DNA of 64,000 nucleotides from positions 3,448,001-3,512,000 of the forward strand of contig JBBMNZ010000016.1 of NCBI GenBank assembly GCA_037954325.1. Reading direction: 5' to 3'. Position numbers and translations under genes: made by a program. The notes beneath the pieces are model-generated. The model had not been told where the DNA came from and made no database searches. It worked only from the letters and a program-made list of their open reading frames with translations. The DNA is from Fistularia commersonii. Taxonomy: Eukaryota; Chordata; Actinopteri; Syngnathiformes; Fistulariidae. Shown one piece after another: positions 25,861 through 37,114 of the stretch (position 1 is the first letter of the stretch; each line of letters begins with the position of its first letter).

Positions 25861-26381
25861 TAGTGGCTTACAGTAACATGTTACTCACAGTCATGTCCGT
25901 TCTATGGTCAATAGCCACGTCGATCATACGTGAGTCATCTTCTGCCACCGCTCTCACAGCCTTGGGGTGCTTTTTTGTTGAAAGACAAGTAACCAATGGC
26001 CTACTGGCCCTGGCTACTCCCACAATGAGGTACTAACCCATTGTATCTCCGTTGGGGTCTATTCCCTCCTGTTTTTCAGTGCTGTCTTTTCCTTGTTGTC
26101 AGCTGCACTATTCACAACAGTCCCCTAGCTGCCTACCCGGTCAAAGCACCCTACCCTACCCCGACTTGGTCAACGCAAGTTGCTGTTTGGATCCCTGTCC
26201 GTTTTAGCTGGGAGTCCTGTGTCTGCATGTGGTTCCTACTTCAAGTCTGTAACAGATGATCTGGACGAGATGAGTGTTTGCTAGAAATGAGCATGTAGTA
26301 GTGGTGGAGGTTGCATAGGTAAAAGCATCTATGTTGTCAAGACTTTGATATGACGTAATTTTTATGACTAGTATTTATTTT

Positions 26382-27200
26382 CGAGGATGTTGTTGGAAAA
26401 ATTTATGATGCCGATGGGATGTTACGAATTTATCAATTCATTCAGGTACAGTCATAACCTGCTGTAGATACTGTCTTAACAAAATTGCACATTAAAAAAA
26501 TCAAACATAAGGGACATGGTCAGGCATTTGAAAAGAATTAATAACTCTGGCGATCAAGATGTATTTGTTGATGTATTTGTAACATGGAGTATGACTTATA
26601 AGCTTGATGCAGTGATCTCAGATATTGATGAAAATGGGAGAGTGATTCTAGATCTAAAATGGTAAATGCGGTGGTGTTGGCTGGTTGGCTGCATGTTGTG
26701 TCACCTCTGAAAACTAATCATGTCTTGCAGTGGTGAGGGAGCAGTAGATGTTGCTCATAAATTTAACAAGGTGTTAGATGACCTCGGGTTTAGAACCAGA
26801 CAGTTTGACGAGGTGGCTACTGCATTTCCACACATGTTGATATAGTTTATCCAAATATGAATCTCGAAGGAGAAGTATAGTTGGGTGAAGAAGCTAAAGT
26901 TGTTGCTGTATTGTCAGCCGGAGTGATTTCAATATGGACCTCCAATTTCAAGCATTGGTTGTAATCAACAACAAATCATAGCTTAAAGTAGTTTAAATTT
27001 GAAGATGTGCATTGTATAACCTCAGATGTGACGTTTTTGCTAAAGCTACAATTTTTCTCTTCCTAGACATTGCATCTGCTGAGTTTTGTGATGATGCAGC
27101 CACACTTGATCCCAAGCCTATGGCAACATTGTGCTGACCAACTGGGATCTGAACGATGTTTTTTTTAAACAATTTTCCAAGCATGGGATAATTGAAGTAC
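26382..27200 (+). pseudogene. Unrecognised spliced gene remnant (decayed)
   Basis: Not assigned to any family I know. Coherent plus-strand coding segments alternate with intron-like gaps. Segment 1 (26382-26445) reads VVGKIYDADGMLRIYQFIQ and ends at CAG/GTACAG. Segment 2 (about 26505-26661) contains VFVTWSMTYKLDAV and ISDIDENGRVILDLK and ends at ATG/GTAAAT. A 69-bp gap (26662-26730) has a CTAAT branch-like site and ends TTGCAG. Segment 3 (26731-26964) continues in the same frame with GEGAVDVAHKFNKVLDDLGF and RTRQFDEVATAFPH. It then carries a frameshift near 26830 and an in-frame TAG at 26878, with coherent text after it (VVAVLSAGVISIWTSNFKHW). Segment 4 follows a pyrimidine-rich acceptor at 27066 (IASAEFCDDAATLDPKPMAT). 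The start and full extent are unknown. Confidence 0.5.
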
Positions 27201-27202
27201 AT

Positions 27203-29325
27203 CTTATCTCATCTCAAAAAATCTGTCCTAGTATGAGCTTGTTTTTTTTATAATTATAAGGTTGTTCATAGTTTATTATCTTTTTTCAAATTATGAATAA
27301 TAATGAATATTTGTACTAATTGGAACTTCTGGTATATAGGGTTGTATTTGTTGGCGCATAAAATGAATGTTTGGACACATTTGACTAATCACATTCATTT
27401 TCAACATAATCCCAATGAGGTGGCCAACACTACTGACTGAATTAATGACTCTGTCATTAAAACTAGGAAGAGATAAGGTGATAGAAAGCATGCAGTGAAA
27501 AGCTAAGCTGCTCCTCCTGCCAGACTGCTGACAGAGCACAGTCAGGTCCAGGGAGGCCCTACTGAGATATATCTAATCAATTATAGAAAAAAAAACAGAG
27601 GAAAATACATCACAGCAGCAGGTTGCTTGGGCAGTGTTAGCTATTTTCAAATCTAAAATATGCTTGCTTCCACATGGAACTGAACACCAGACTCACTTTG
27701 CCACTACAGTGCAAACATATAGATGAAGGAACAGCAACTTGACTTTCCTTGTCACTGAGTTGCGTAAAAGATCATCCGTAACATTTGAAGTCGTAATTTT
27801 GGAATTTGGGTAGTTTTATGCAGCACATGAAACATTTAATCTGCCAAACACAGAAGCTGTAGAATCGCATGCTTGCTTTTGAATTCCCCCCGCTTGAACC
27901 TCTCAGTGTGATGAGTGGTATGTTGGTGTAAAAGACAATTTATGCGGTGAATCAACCTTTGCGTGGATAGATTAAATCTCGAAAAATATAGCATTACAGT
28001 AGTAAAGCACAGGTTAAGAATCTAGATCCGTCATACGCTATGATAGCGTAGGTTGAAAGCAAACTGTACACTTACATGGGAATTGTAAAACAATCTCCTG
28101 TTTTAGGATTGAATATAGCTAAGCTCCTGAGCCATTAATTTATGTAAGAAATCAATAAACCAATGGATTTTAAACAAGGTTACTTGACCTCAAATTGGAT
28201 ATATAATTATCAAAATGTATCCAATATATTAACATCTTCTCTTAGCAAGATTATACCACTTTATTCATGTGATTAAAATCAATGCAGGCATACAATTGAT
28301 TAATTCTCAAATATGTTAAATCATTTCTGTAACTATGATCTTAAACACAGTAATTGCTTACTCATGAGCAATAATTTTTAACAAAAAGCATGAAATAGAC
28401 CTGATATCCTTATGTATTGTTGGAGAAACAACAGTGTTTAGTAGAATACATTCAGGTTGTTTTTTTTTTTTTTTTTTTATAAAAAGACAAAGAAACCAAA
28501 TTAAAAAACCAACAACAACCACAAAAAACTTGTAACAAACATCATTTATCAGTTGAAAGTTCTCCAATTTCCCGAGGTATCTCTTGAGGACGTCTCCGTC
28601 TGTTTGATTGACTTTCCGTTTTTCTCTGTCATAATGGGCTTTGCAGTACGCTCATTTGTCTCTCTTCTATCACCAGGTACATGGATGTACAAGTTGTCAA
28701 GTTTATAGTTCAGCACATTCTTCAGTGAACAGCTAATCTGTATTTGAATTCAATTTTTTTGTGCCTCGTTCAGTTAACATAAATATATAATTTTAATGCA
28801 TTCACAGACTTGTTAATTTGTTGTCCTAAGAGTTGGATTAGGTGATGGGAACCCTGCTGGACAGCCCTGAGAAATCCATATGGTTTCTTTGGTAGAACAA
28901 GGGGTGTTTGCAAAGTCCTCAATTCCGAACCTCTGAAAGACTCTCCCCCACTTTCCAGAGAAGATGGTTGATTTGTAAACTCAATAGTCCATTCTAAAGT
29001 CTTGTGTAAGAAATTTGTCTTGGCTGTAACCTGAGATCCTGTTGGTGGACACCTGCAGTAAAAGGGGACCATCAAACAGCAAAAAGGTGGGCTTCAGGGC
29101 ATGGCTGGCCCAGAGTCTCCCCAGGCCTGATTCAGGCTGGGTGCCTTATTTCCCTCTGTTGTTGTCAGATGTCAACCTATCTCTGATGTTTTGCAAGGAG
29201 GTACATGCTGAGTAAGTTTTTTCTGCCTTCAAATTTGCAGTAACAAAAACAAATGGTTTACACTGCATCAATTTAGAAGAAAATATGTCATGTTCATAAA
29301 TCATTTAAACTGAGCAATTTACTCT
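27203..29325. other. Intergenic, mostly unrecognised
   Basis: A+T-rich with poly-T at 28460-28478. About 28990-29075 contains, on the minus strand, a segment about 80% alike to 55630-55680 on the plus strand over some 43 bp (an unnamed interspersed repeat). No gene seen. Confidence 0.5.
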
Positions 29326-29394
29326 CTACATGCATTCCAATAGATGGCATGTAAATGTGACTGCACACACAGCAGAGACCATCTGGGCCCTCAG

Positions 29395-29793
29395 CAGTCC
29401 AGCTGGTGAGTAGCAGTAGAGTAGACTAGAGTAGAGTAGAGATACGTTAATGATCTCAAGGGAAATCGCAGTGTACACATAATACACAGTGCAAATCCGC
29501 AAATCCCCCCCCCTCCCCGTAAGCAGAGGTGGGGAGTGGGGAGGTGTGATGACACAGGTTGTGTGGTCAATGTCAGGGTCGTTGTCAGAGGCAGGTGGAT
29601 GAAGTGCTCTGGAGGTGACAATGGCATTAACAATGGCTGCCCCATTACCAAATGTGCTGAACCGGTTATAGAAGGGTTTCAGCTCGTTGGCTCTGGACAC
29701 GGCGCCATCAGCCTTGCCACTCTTTCCTCCTGTGATGTCACTAACTCCCTGCCATACTTCCTTCATGTTATTATCCTGCGTTTTCTTCTCCAC
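29395..29793 (-). mobile_element. LINE fragment, minus strand (linker plus 3' tail)
   Basis: Minus-strand coding text NNMKEVWQGVSDITGGKSGK and ANELKPFYNRFST matches the region between endonuclease and RT of a Rex/L2-like fish LINE (NNMREVW.GM..ITG...ANE.N.FFNRF). It then runs into a tail GATTTCCCTTGAGATCATTA plus TCTACTCTACTC units. The RT is missing. Confidence 0.6.
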
Positions 29794-29854
29794 CTTCCTC
29801 CCGCATGCCTCCCGTATGCTTCCTTGGCCTCCCTCAGGTCCATCTTAGACGCCA

Positions 29855-30864
29855 TAGCTGCTACCCTCCACTACTCCTTCTCCCACCGAGAAAACAAAGA
29901 CTCCTGGATGCTCTTTGTGGACCACAGCTCTGCATTCAACATGGTCATGCCCCACAAACTCACACACAAAATGTCCACCCTTGGCCTACACCCCACCCTC
30001 TGTGACTGGCTCCTGGACTTCCTGACTGGCAGAGCCCAGTCTGTCAAGATAGGTGGCAGGATCTCAGCTAGTGTCATCATGAACACGGGCACTCACCCCA
30101 TCCTTTACACTCTGTTCCCACACGACTGGGTTGCCTCCCATGAGGACAACATCATCCTGAAGTTTGCAGACGACACTGCAGTGATAGGACGCATCACTTG
30201 TGAAGACGAAATGACCTACAGGATGGAGGTGGCCGGTCTGGTGAAGTGGTGTGAGGACAACATCCTCACCCTCAGCACGGACAAAACCAAGGAGATGATA
30301 GTGGACAAGAGGAAGGAGAGGACACTTCATTAGTCACTGTTCCTCCAAGGTCTCGAGGTTGAGAGGGTGAGCGGGTTCAAATCCCTGGGTGCCCAAATAA
30401 GCGAGGACCTTCCCTGGTCCCTCATCACCAAGCAGATGGTCAGGAGGGCCCAACAGCAGCTGTACTTCCTGAGGAAGCTGAGGAGGTTTGGCATATCGCC
30501 TAAGATCCCCAGCAACTTCTACAGCTGCATTGTTGAATTCTATTGCACAGTTCATATTCATATCTATAATCATATATATAATAATTTTCAGTCGTAGACT
30601 GATACCACCAAGGAGCTCCACTGAACGCCACAGGTCTTTCCTACCTGAGGCTATCAGACTTTTTAATTCCTCTTCCCTCAGCCGCAGGGAATGTTCAAAT
30701 CATCTTTGTAATTAACAGTTAACAGTTAGGACAATTTATATTTCATTATATTTCTTATTCTTCCTCCTTCCTACTATTATCTATTGCTGTTATGTTTTTA
30801 CTTGAAACTCTGGCACAACAATTTCCTTCGGGATAAATAAAGTTGTTCTCATCATCTCATCTCA
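29855..30864 (+). mobile_element. Rex/L2-like LINE, RT domain and 3' end
   Basis: It encodes DAIAATLHYSFSHRENKDSW, MLFVDHSSAFNMVMPHKL, GLHPTLCDWLLDFLTGRAQS and the catalytic FADD motif (IILKFADDTAVIG at about 30150-30190). After a stop at 30331-30333 the same frame continues with LEVERVSGFKSLGAQISED and RAQQQLYFLRKLRRFGISPK. An internal deletion and frame change near 30540 lead to RSFLPEAIRLFNSSSLSRR. It ends with the tail GGGATAAATAAAGTTGTTCT and (CATCT)n. Non-functional. Confidence 0.8.
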
Positions 30865-30929
30865 TGATATTGACACTCTTCCTATCAGCAAATGCACTGC
30901 GGGCAGCAAAGTAGGAATTTCACTGTACA

Positions 30930-31560
30930 CTTAAAAGCTTTCTTCTTGTTAAGGAGTTTTTTGACATGGTCACCCAAGGCTTGTTATTAGGATAGCAGTG
31001 CACATTCTTAGTGGGTACTACAATATCCATACAGAAGTTGACATAGTTAGTTATGCATGCTGTGACCTCCTCCAAATTCTCACTGTCCTGAAATACGCTC
31101 CATTTAGTGGCCTTGAAGCAATCCCTCAGCGCCCCCCCCTGCCTCTGGTGTCCATTCTCTGAAGGTGTGTGTGGTGACTGGAGGTTTTTGTACTCTTGGC
31201 TTGTACAGTTACCCAGTGGAGGAAGGGAGTGGCACGGTATGCCTCCCTCACACTTGTTTTTCCTTGTTGTGCAGTCCAGGAATTGGTGAATGTTTATGAG
31301 GGTGGAATCAAGTTTAACATGATTGGAATCACCCATTATGGCAAAAAAAAAAGGCATCCGTGTGTTTGTAGTCTTGCAACAGTTGTGTGGATGACGTCAC
31401 AGGCATTGTCAAGAATGGCTCGAGGTGGGATGTAAACACACAGAACAATGGCGTGCGAGAACTCACGGAATGTTGTAAGGTCTCAGACTCACCGCGAGTA
31501 ACCCCACGTCTTTACTGAAGATGGTCTCCTTCACAGTTACATGTCCGGGATGGCATCACT
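30930..31560 (-). mobile_element. LINE fragment, minus strand (endonuclease to linker)
   Basis: Minus-strand reading gives AIMGDSNHVKLDSTLINIHQ (endonuclease GDFNH-type motif), LRDCFKATKWSVFQDSENLE and ITNYVNFCMDIVVPTKNVHC, then YPNNKPWVT. This is the fish LINE region between endonuclease and RT. Decayed endonuclease text (VYIPPRAILDNACDVIHTTV) extends rightward to about 31450. The 5' limit is unclear and related decayed sequence may reach about 32170. Confidence 0.7.
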
Positions 31561-32640
31561 TGTTGTTGTTGCAGTCCTGTTCCCTTCTTTTTCCAAGAAA
31601 GTTCATTGTCTCTGTCAGTTCTAACTGCACTGAAGCCCGGTAGGTCAACATTAGCAGTTACTAGTTAGCCACGTCTCCATCAGGCAAATCAGGCTTCCCT
31701 GTACAGCTTTTGATTCCTTGCCAGGGCAGCCAGTTCACCTGTCTTGTTTGACAGCGAATTCATATTTCCTATCATGATTTCTAGAACAGGTAGCCTGTAT
31801 CTCCACTTCTTCTTCTATCGCTTAGTGCTCACAGCAACTCCAGATCTACAGCCATGGAAGCAAAACACCTCCTTCCAGCAAACTTGCGTGGAGCAATCAG
31901 CTGATTCCCAGTGTATACAATTTTGCTGCTGCCAGAACTTTGCAAAGACCTCCCCATATCCATAGAGTAGAATAAAACAAACACCTTGTACAAGTTTAAC
32001 AGACAAAGACATGGAGCTACTCAGACTTGCTGCCATTCCGCCTTGTCACTCATGGAGTGTTGCTCTATGAGGACCAGCTGAGGTTTACTCATAAAAACAT
32101 GTCTTCAGCGGCTTCACTGTAAGCCCAGAACAGTGTTGCTGTTAAACTCAGTTACAGAATTTCAATCATCAATCTCATTGTCATTTTTGGGGGGGGTTTG
32201 GGACTAGGTGTGGGAACTTTCTCTCAGTTGGTTATTTCTATAAATGTTAATCAAACTTTAACAGTTCTAATTAAATCATTCTTGTGCTGCAAATTAACTG
32301 TGAAATTGAAAATGTTACTAAAATATTCTGAGATTGAGATTTTATCATTTGTGTCAGAATACTCTCAGTCTCCTAGCCTTAGGTAACACCCCTAAATTTT
32401 CTGAATTTTGTTTGAGTTTGCACAGAATGTACATATTATCACTATTTTTGTTAATTTTCCAGTTTGTACATTTTTTATACACTGTAAGTTATTGTTTTCT
32501 TCATCCATTGTGATTGAAGATATAGTTGACTTTTTATACCGATAGATAGCAGTTCTTTGCTTAGGTCCACAGAATTTTTAGAAAAAGTATGTTAGATGGA
32601 GATTTATCAGACCCAGTGATTGGCAGAAAGGCTAATCCCA

Positions 32641-33342
32641 CTTCTTTTCCTTTCGGCTTTTCCCTTCAGGGGTCACCACAGCGAATCAACCTTCTCCATC
32701 TAACCCTATTCTCTGTATCTTCCACCAACTACCTTCATATCCTCTCTCACTACGACCATAAATCTTCTCCTTGGTCTTCCTCGAGGCCTCCTGCCTGGCA
32801 GCTCCAATTCCAGTATCCGTCTACCAATAAATTTACTATCCCTCCTCTGTACATGACCCAACCATCTCAGTCTGGCTTCTCTGACCTTATCGCCAAAAGG
32901 TCTAACATGTGCTGTTCCTCTGATAGACTCATTCCTGATCCTATCCATCCTGGTCACTCCCAAAGAGAACCTTAGCATCTTCATCTCTGCGACCTCCAGC
33001 TCTGCTTCCTGTCTTTCGTCATTGTTATTGTTTCAATACATCATAAGGCTATACAGCATCACTGGTCTCACCACTGTCTTGTACACCTTTCCTTTCATTC
33101 TGGCTGATAGTCTTCTATCTCAGAGTACCCCTGACACTTTTCTCCACCCATTCCAACCTGCTTGAACCCGTTTCTTTATCGCTTTTCCACACTCTCCACT
33201 GCTCTGGACTGTTGACCTTAAGTACTTGAAATCCTCCAACTTCTTGATCTCCCCTCCGTGTAACTTCAACGTTCAGCCCGGGTGCCTCTCATTCTCACAC
33301 ATGTATTCTATCTTGCTGTGACTAACCATCATTCCTCTCCTT
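32641..33342 (-). mobile_element. RTE-like LINE, 3' end, minus strand
   Basis: It encodes EVAEMKMLRFSLGVTRMDRI, RNESIRGTAHVRPFGDKVRE and ARLRWLGHVQRRDSKFIGRR, then LPGRRPRGRPRRRFM, the C-terminal part of the RTE reverse transcriptase common in fish. It ends with the standard RTE 3' text (CTGTGGTGACCCCTGAAGGG then AGCCGAAAGGAAAAGAAG). It is truncated at its 5' side near SHSKIEYMCENER. Confidence 0.85.
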
Positions 33343-33399
33343 TCTCCTCCTCCTCTCCTCTCCTTTGGGGAGAGCGACAAGTCGAAACAATAGCATGTA

Positions 33400-33760
33400 C
33401 TCAGCTTTGAAGGAGGCGTCCTTGCTTGATCAACTGTCTGTCTTCCAAACAATGTGTCTTTCTCTGTCTCATACGTAAAACCAAGTAAACACATCTCCTG
33501 ACTGATCGAATGTGTCTTTCAAGATGGCACCTTTTCTCTTATGTGTGACCACCGTGGGACCAGACACATCTCCTGACTTCGTCCTTCAAGATCATGCCTC
33601 CTTTCTATGCATAAAAACAAAGCCCCGCTGTTTGTTCATTGTACTCTCCTGCAAGTTACTCTGTGCTCTGCATGACGTGTACCTTTTGAGGCCTCAAAAT
33701 AAACATCCAAAGACCATTCTGACCATTTTTTGCTATTCACTAACTTTCTTAAAGAAGCCT
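33400..33760 (+). mobile_element. Possible solo LTR or LTR-like repeat
   Basis: The arrangement is LTR-like: repeated CACATCTCCTGAC motifs, a TATA-like ATGCATAAAAACAAAGCCCC at about 33607, and a polyadenylation signal AATAAA at about 33700. No gag, pol or env text is attached and no paired copy was found in the window. It could also be another kind of interspersed repeat. Confidence 0.35.
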
Positions 33761-35462
33761 CCAAAAAAGTTCCAAGACATTAGCAAAGAAAGTATGCAAA
33801 AGTAGCTCCCATCAAATAATACAAAAAAAAAAACTCCTGACAAAAACGAATCTAACAAAACAAACCAAAAAACCAACCAACCAAACAACTACCATCCAAC
33901 CACCAATCCAGCAACTGAAAAACGTATAAACAAATTAAAACATTTTAATTTTCTTTTTTCAATTGAAACATTTTTATATTTCATATTCTTATTTCTCAAA
34001 CTTTCATTTTTCATGATTTCAAAAATAGTTTAATGGTTTTCTACTTCCGTTCACTTTCATGATTTTTGCATTAAATATTTTATAGAAAACATTTATCAGT
34101 GTAAATCAATAAACATATGTTGCAGCAAGAACAGGTTAATATTTATTCAACTCATCTTTTTTAATTCACTGAAAATAGTCAGTCAAAATACGTTGTTTTC
34201 TGGGCTGTTTCTAATATTTGAATGCCTGGATGTAACATTTGACAATAAGTTCTAATAAATCTCTGTGATGTCCACATGAAAAATTCATTTTATTTTACAT
34301 GACAAGTTGGAAAATGAGAACCTTTATGCTGCTTCCATTTGCTGCCAGGACTACTGTCACAATGAATCATTTTCTTTTAACTAAGTGCTTCTTGACCTCA
34401 TTATATTCACTGACAGTCACCAATGCCCTAATTTTCTTCATTTTTTGATATGATTGGTCACCAGAAATTTTACATAATGTGTTTAATTCTGCAATTGTGC
34501 AGAATTGTGTATTAATAGTTGCAACTTCTTCTCAGTCTAACTTCTAGTTGGGTCATTTTTGACAAGATTACATAAAAAAAAGCTCGTAAGTATCTTATGG
34601 TTAAATGGTGCCCATGCCCATGTGTTAAGAAATTTAGCGGTATTGGACATTTTCAGATCCATGCTAAAAAGGCTGGTCACATTTTATCACTTGAAAAATA
34701 TTCATAAAACTTTACCCTTACCTGACTTGTAGTCTGTCTGTACTTGACTGCTCTTCACCAAGCCTTTGTTTGATATCCTTACTTAAAAATCTTCGAAGTG
34801 TTTCAGGAAAACAAGGCTTGAAACAGTAAAAGTAGAAAGAACAATTCGCTGGCAATTGGCACATAAACCATAAAGTCCTGTTGCTCAGCCAAAGAGGCAA
34901 CATTTAATTTGTCTGCAGTCTTGTAATAAATCACTGCTTTGGAACCCAGGTGCAGGGAGAATATCTATTTTGAAAATCATCCTTTTTGTCATATAATAAA
35001 GTTATGAGGAGCACTTACGAAATAGCCTGCACATTGTTATTTAACCATGATTCAGCCATAGTTATCAGCACCATGTAACTGATTTCAATTTCAATTCATT
35101 TTTGCTATCTATTAATTTGTATTATTTATTATTTTTCATTCAAGTACTTCTTAACCACTCTTAACCACTGCATTTTAATATACACATAATTTGTCTGTAA
35201 TCTTTTCACAGAGTAAAGCCCCTGAAGCTCATTCCTATGTTGCCTTGGATTTTCATGCATGTAACCCAAGAGTATTTTGAGACGATGTTTTAAAAATGAA
35301 ATAACAAATTTAAACCTTTTCATTTGAAAAAGGAGGTTAGAACAGCAACCATATTCCTTATTTTTTTTTATGTTCAATCCAATTTCTGTACTCTATAATT
35401 TACAACCTATTTGTACTGTACTTCTTTTCAATTTAAACCCTGATGTATTGAATTTGAAGCCT
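33761..35462. other. Intergenic, nothing recognised
   Basis: A+T-rich, with A-rich simple sequence at about 33810-33880. No coding or mobile-element signature. Confidence 0.6.
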
Positions 35463-35556
35463 GATTGTATTTCATTTTGATTGTCATTGTTATCTTAATT
35501 TACAAAAAAAAATATTTGAGTCGATTTTTTTTTCATTATTTTTAATGAGCATGTCA
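35463..35556 (+). repeat. Left copy of long direct repeat flanking RTE LINE
   Basis: It begins GATTGTATTTCATTTTGATT and includes AAAAATATTTGAGTCGAT, ending near GTCAC just before the RTE 5' end. It matches 38212-38306 apart from small indels and substitutions. It is most simply read as a target-site duplication. Confidence 0.75.
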
Positions 35557-36009
35557 CGGGCCAGTGTCTCCTTTAGCTGGTACCCAAGCCCGGATAAATG
35601 CAGAGGGTTGCGTTTGGAAGGGCATTCGGCCAAAACCAAACATGTAAATCAAACCTAATAACCTCGTACCGGATCGGTTGAGGCCCGGATCAACAAAGAC
35701 CGCTGTTGATACCGATTGACCTGGAAGGTACCTACGGAAACTGGGCTAATGTCAGTCAAACAAGGAGAGGAGGAAGGCATGTTCGGAAGCAGAGAGAGAA
35801 GAGGACAGGCAAAAGTCTGGGATTGAGAGTAGGGACTTTGAATATCGGGCCAATGACAGGAAAAGGTTGAGAGCTGGTCGACATGATGCAGAGAAGGAAG
35901 TGGATATACTGTGTGTCCAGGAGACCAGGTGGAACGCTAGTGAGGCTAGAAGGTTAGGAGCAGGCTTTAAGTTGTACTATCATGGTACTGACAGGAACAG
36001 AGACGTTCT
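35557..36009 (+). mobile_element. RTE-like LINE, 5' end and start of endonuclease
   Basis: It starts with the RTE 5' text GGCCAGTGTCTCC, AGCTGGTACCCAAGCCCGGA and TAAATGCAGAGGGTTGCGTT. It then encodes a decayed endonuclease start: GTLNIGPMTGKG, VDILCVQETRWNASEARRLG and AGFKLYYHGTDRNRD. Frameshifts are present. The reading resumes at 37115. Confidence 0.8.
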
Positions 36010-37114
36010 GTCAGTAGAGGCAGGGGAGCCTGGGCCTCACCTGTCATCATGGAAAGAAAAAAATGTAAAATGAAAAAAATAAATTAAATGGGTATATTTA
36101 TTCAGTGATTTGTACTATAAAGTTATATTCCACTTAACTTCACCATTTTTTTTTTCCAAAATCACAAAAAAAAAAAAAAAAAAAAAATTCAAATTTAACA
36201 TTCAAATATGAAGAAGAGATGCCCACAATGGATTGCACAATGATTATGCTAACCGTGCCGGCATGCTATGCACAGAGACTGTATTGCTGTCTCTGTGTGT
36301 GTCACTATTAAAAATTTCACTTTTAATACATGAACTACAGTTACGTAGTTAAGCTCATGTGTATGATGTTTTTCGTCAACAACTGTAACCGTGTTTCTTG
36401 TGATGAGCGATCAGAAAACGACTGCGAAGAGACATTTATTGAGGCACGTAGTAACGGTGCCTCATGGTAGGGGGGACCGCTGATCCCAGGGATCCTTCTT
36501 ACTACTCGGCCACAAAGTAATATTATTAGCAATAGCAAGCTAGGTGGATCTCATCGGGCTGTGTAGCTCACAAACGGCGAGGGATGAATGTATGTCTCCT
36601 GGGCAGCTTCTCAACTTTTTGGCCAGAAAGATCTCATTCAAACTGTTCCTGAGGCCACAAAGTTTCTCCGGCCGGTGGTTACTGTTCCAGCTACGACAGC
36701 ATCGGCGGAGCGCTCATTCTCGGCACTAAAAAGACTCAAAACATACAGTCGGAACAGGGCTGATAAAGGACGACTGTCTTCACTGGCAGCGATTTCCATC
36801 GAGGCAGAGACTTTTAAAACTAAAGAAAAATCAGAAATATTTCGACAAGCAAGTAATCGATGCTTTTCTTCAGGAGCGCCGCATGGACGTCATTTATAAG
36901 TAAAGGTAAGAGATAAAAACGTTTTTTTTAATGTGCTTTTTTTCTATGTTACAGTTTGTATATGTAAAGAATGCTGATATGATATTTTAAACAAAACGTT
37001 AACTGCTGCCGATAAAATGGTGAATAAACTACTCGGTAGGGTTCATATGTTTGTAAATCTTACTGTGATGACGTCAGTGCCTCACCAGCCATGAATGTCA
37101 CCGCATGTCATTAG
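36010..37114 (+). mobile_element. Insertion with hAT-type transposase remnant, nested in RTE LINE
   Basis: About 1.1 kb interrupts the RTE endonuclease reading. It carries the hAT C-terminal open frame at 36588-36899 and a poly-A run at 36167-36187. It is bounded by GTCAGTAG (36010-36017) and GTCATTAG (37107-37114), a 7/8 match of the length expected for an hAT target duplication. The terminal inverted repeats are not clear, so the exact ends are uncertain. Confidence 0.55.
36588..36899 (+). pseudogene. hAT transposase C-terminal dimerisation domain remnant
   Basis: 103 codons. Residues 31-75 include TVPATTASAERSFSALKRLK, YSRNRADKGRLSSLAAISIE, the hallmark of the hAT family C-terminal dimerisation domain (ASxERxFS...LK...R..L...RL..L). 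It is followed by a diverged tail. The N-terminal zinc finger and the catalytic core are missing. The upstream frame (LLNFLARKISFKLFLRP) is shifted. It is a decayed transposase and I see no evidence of host use. Confidence 0.75.
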
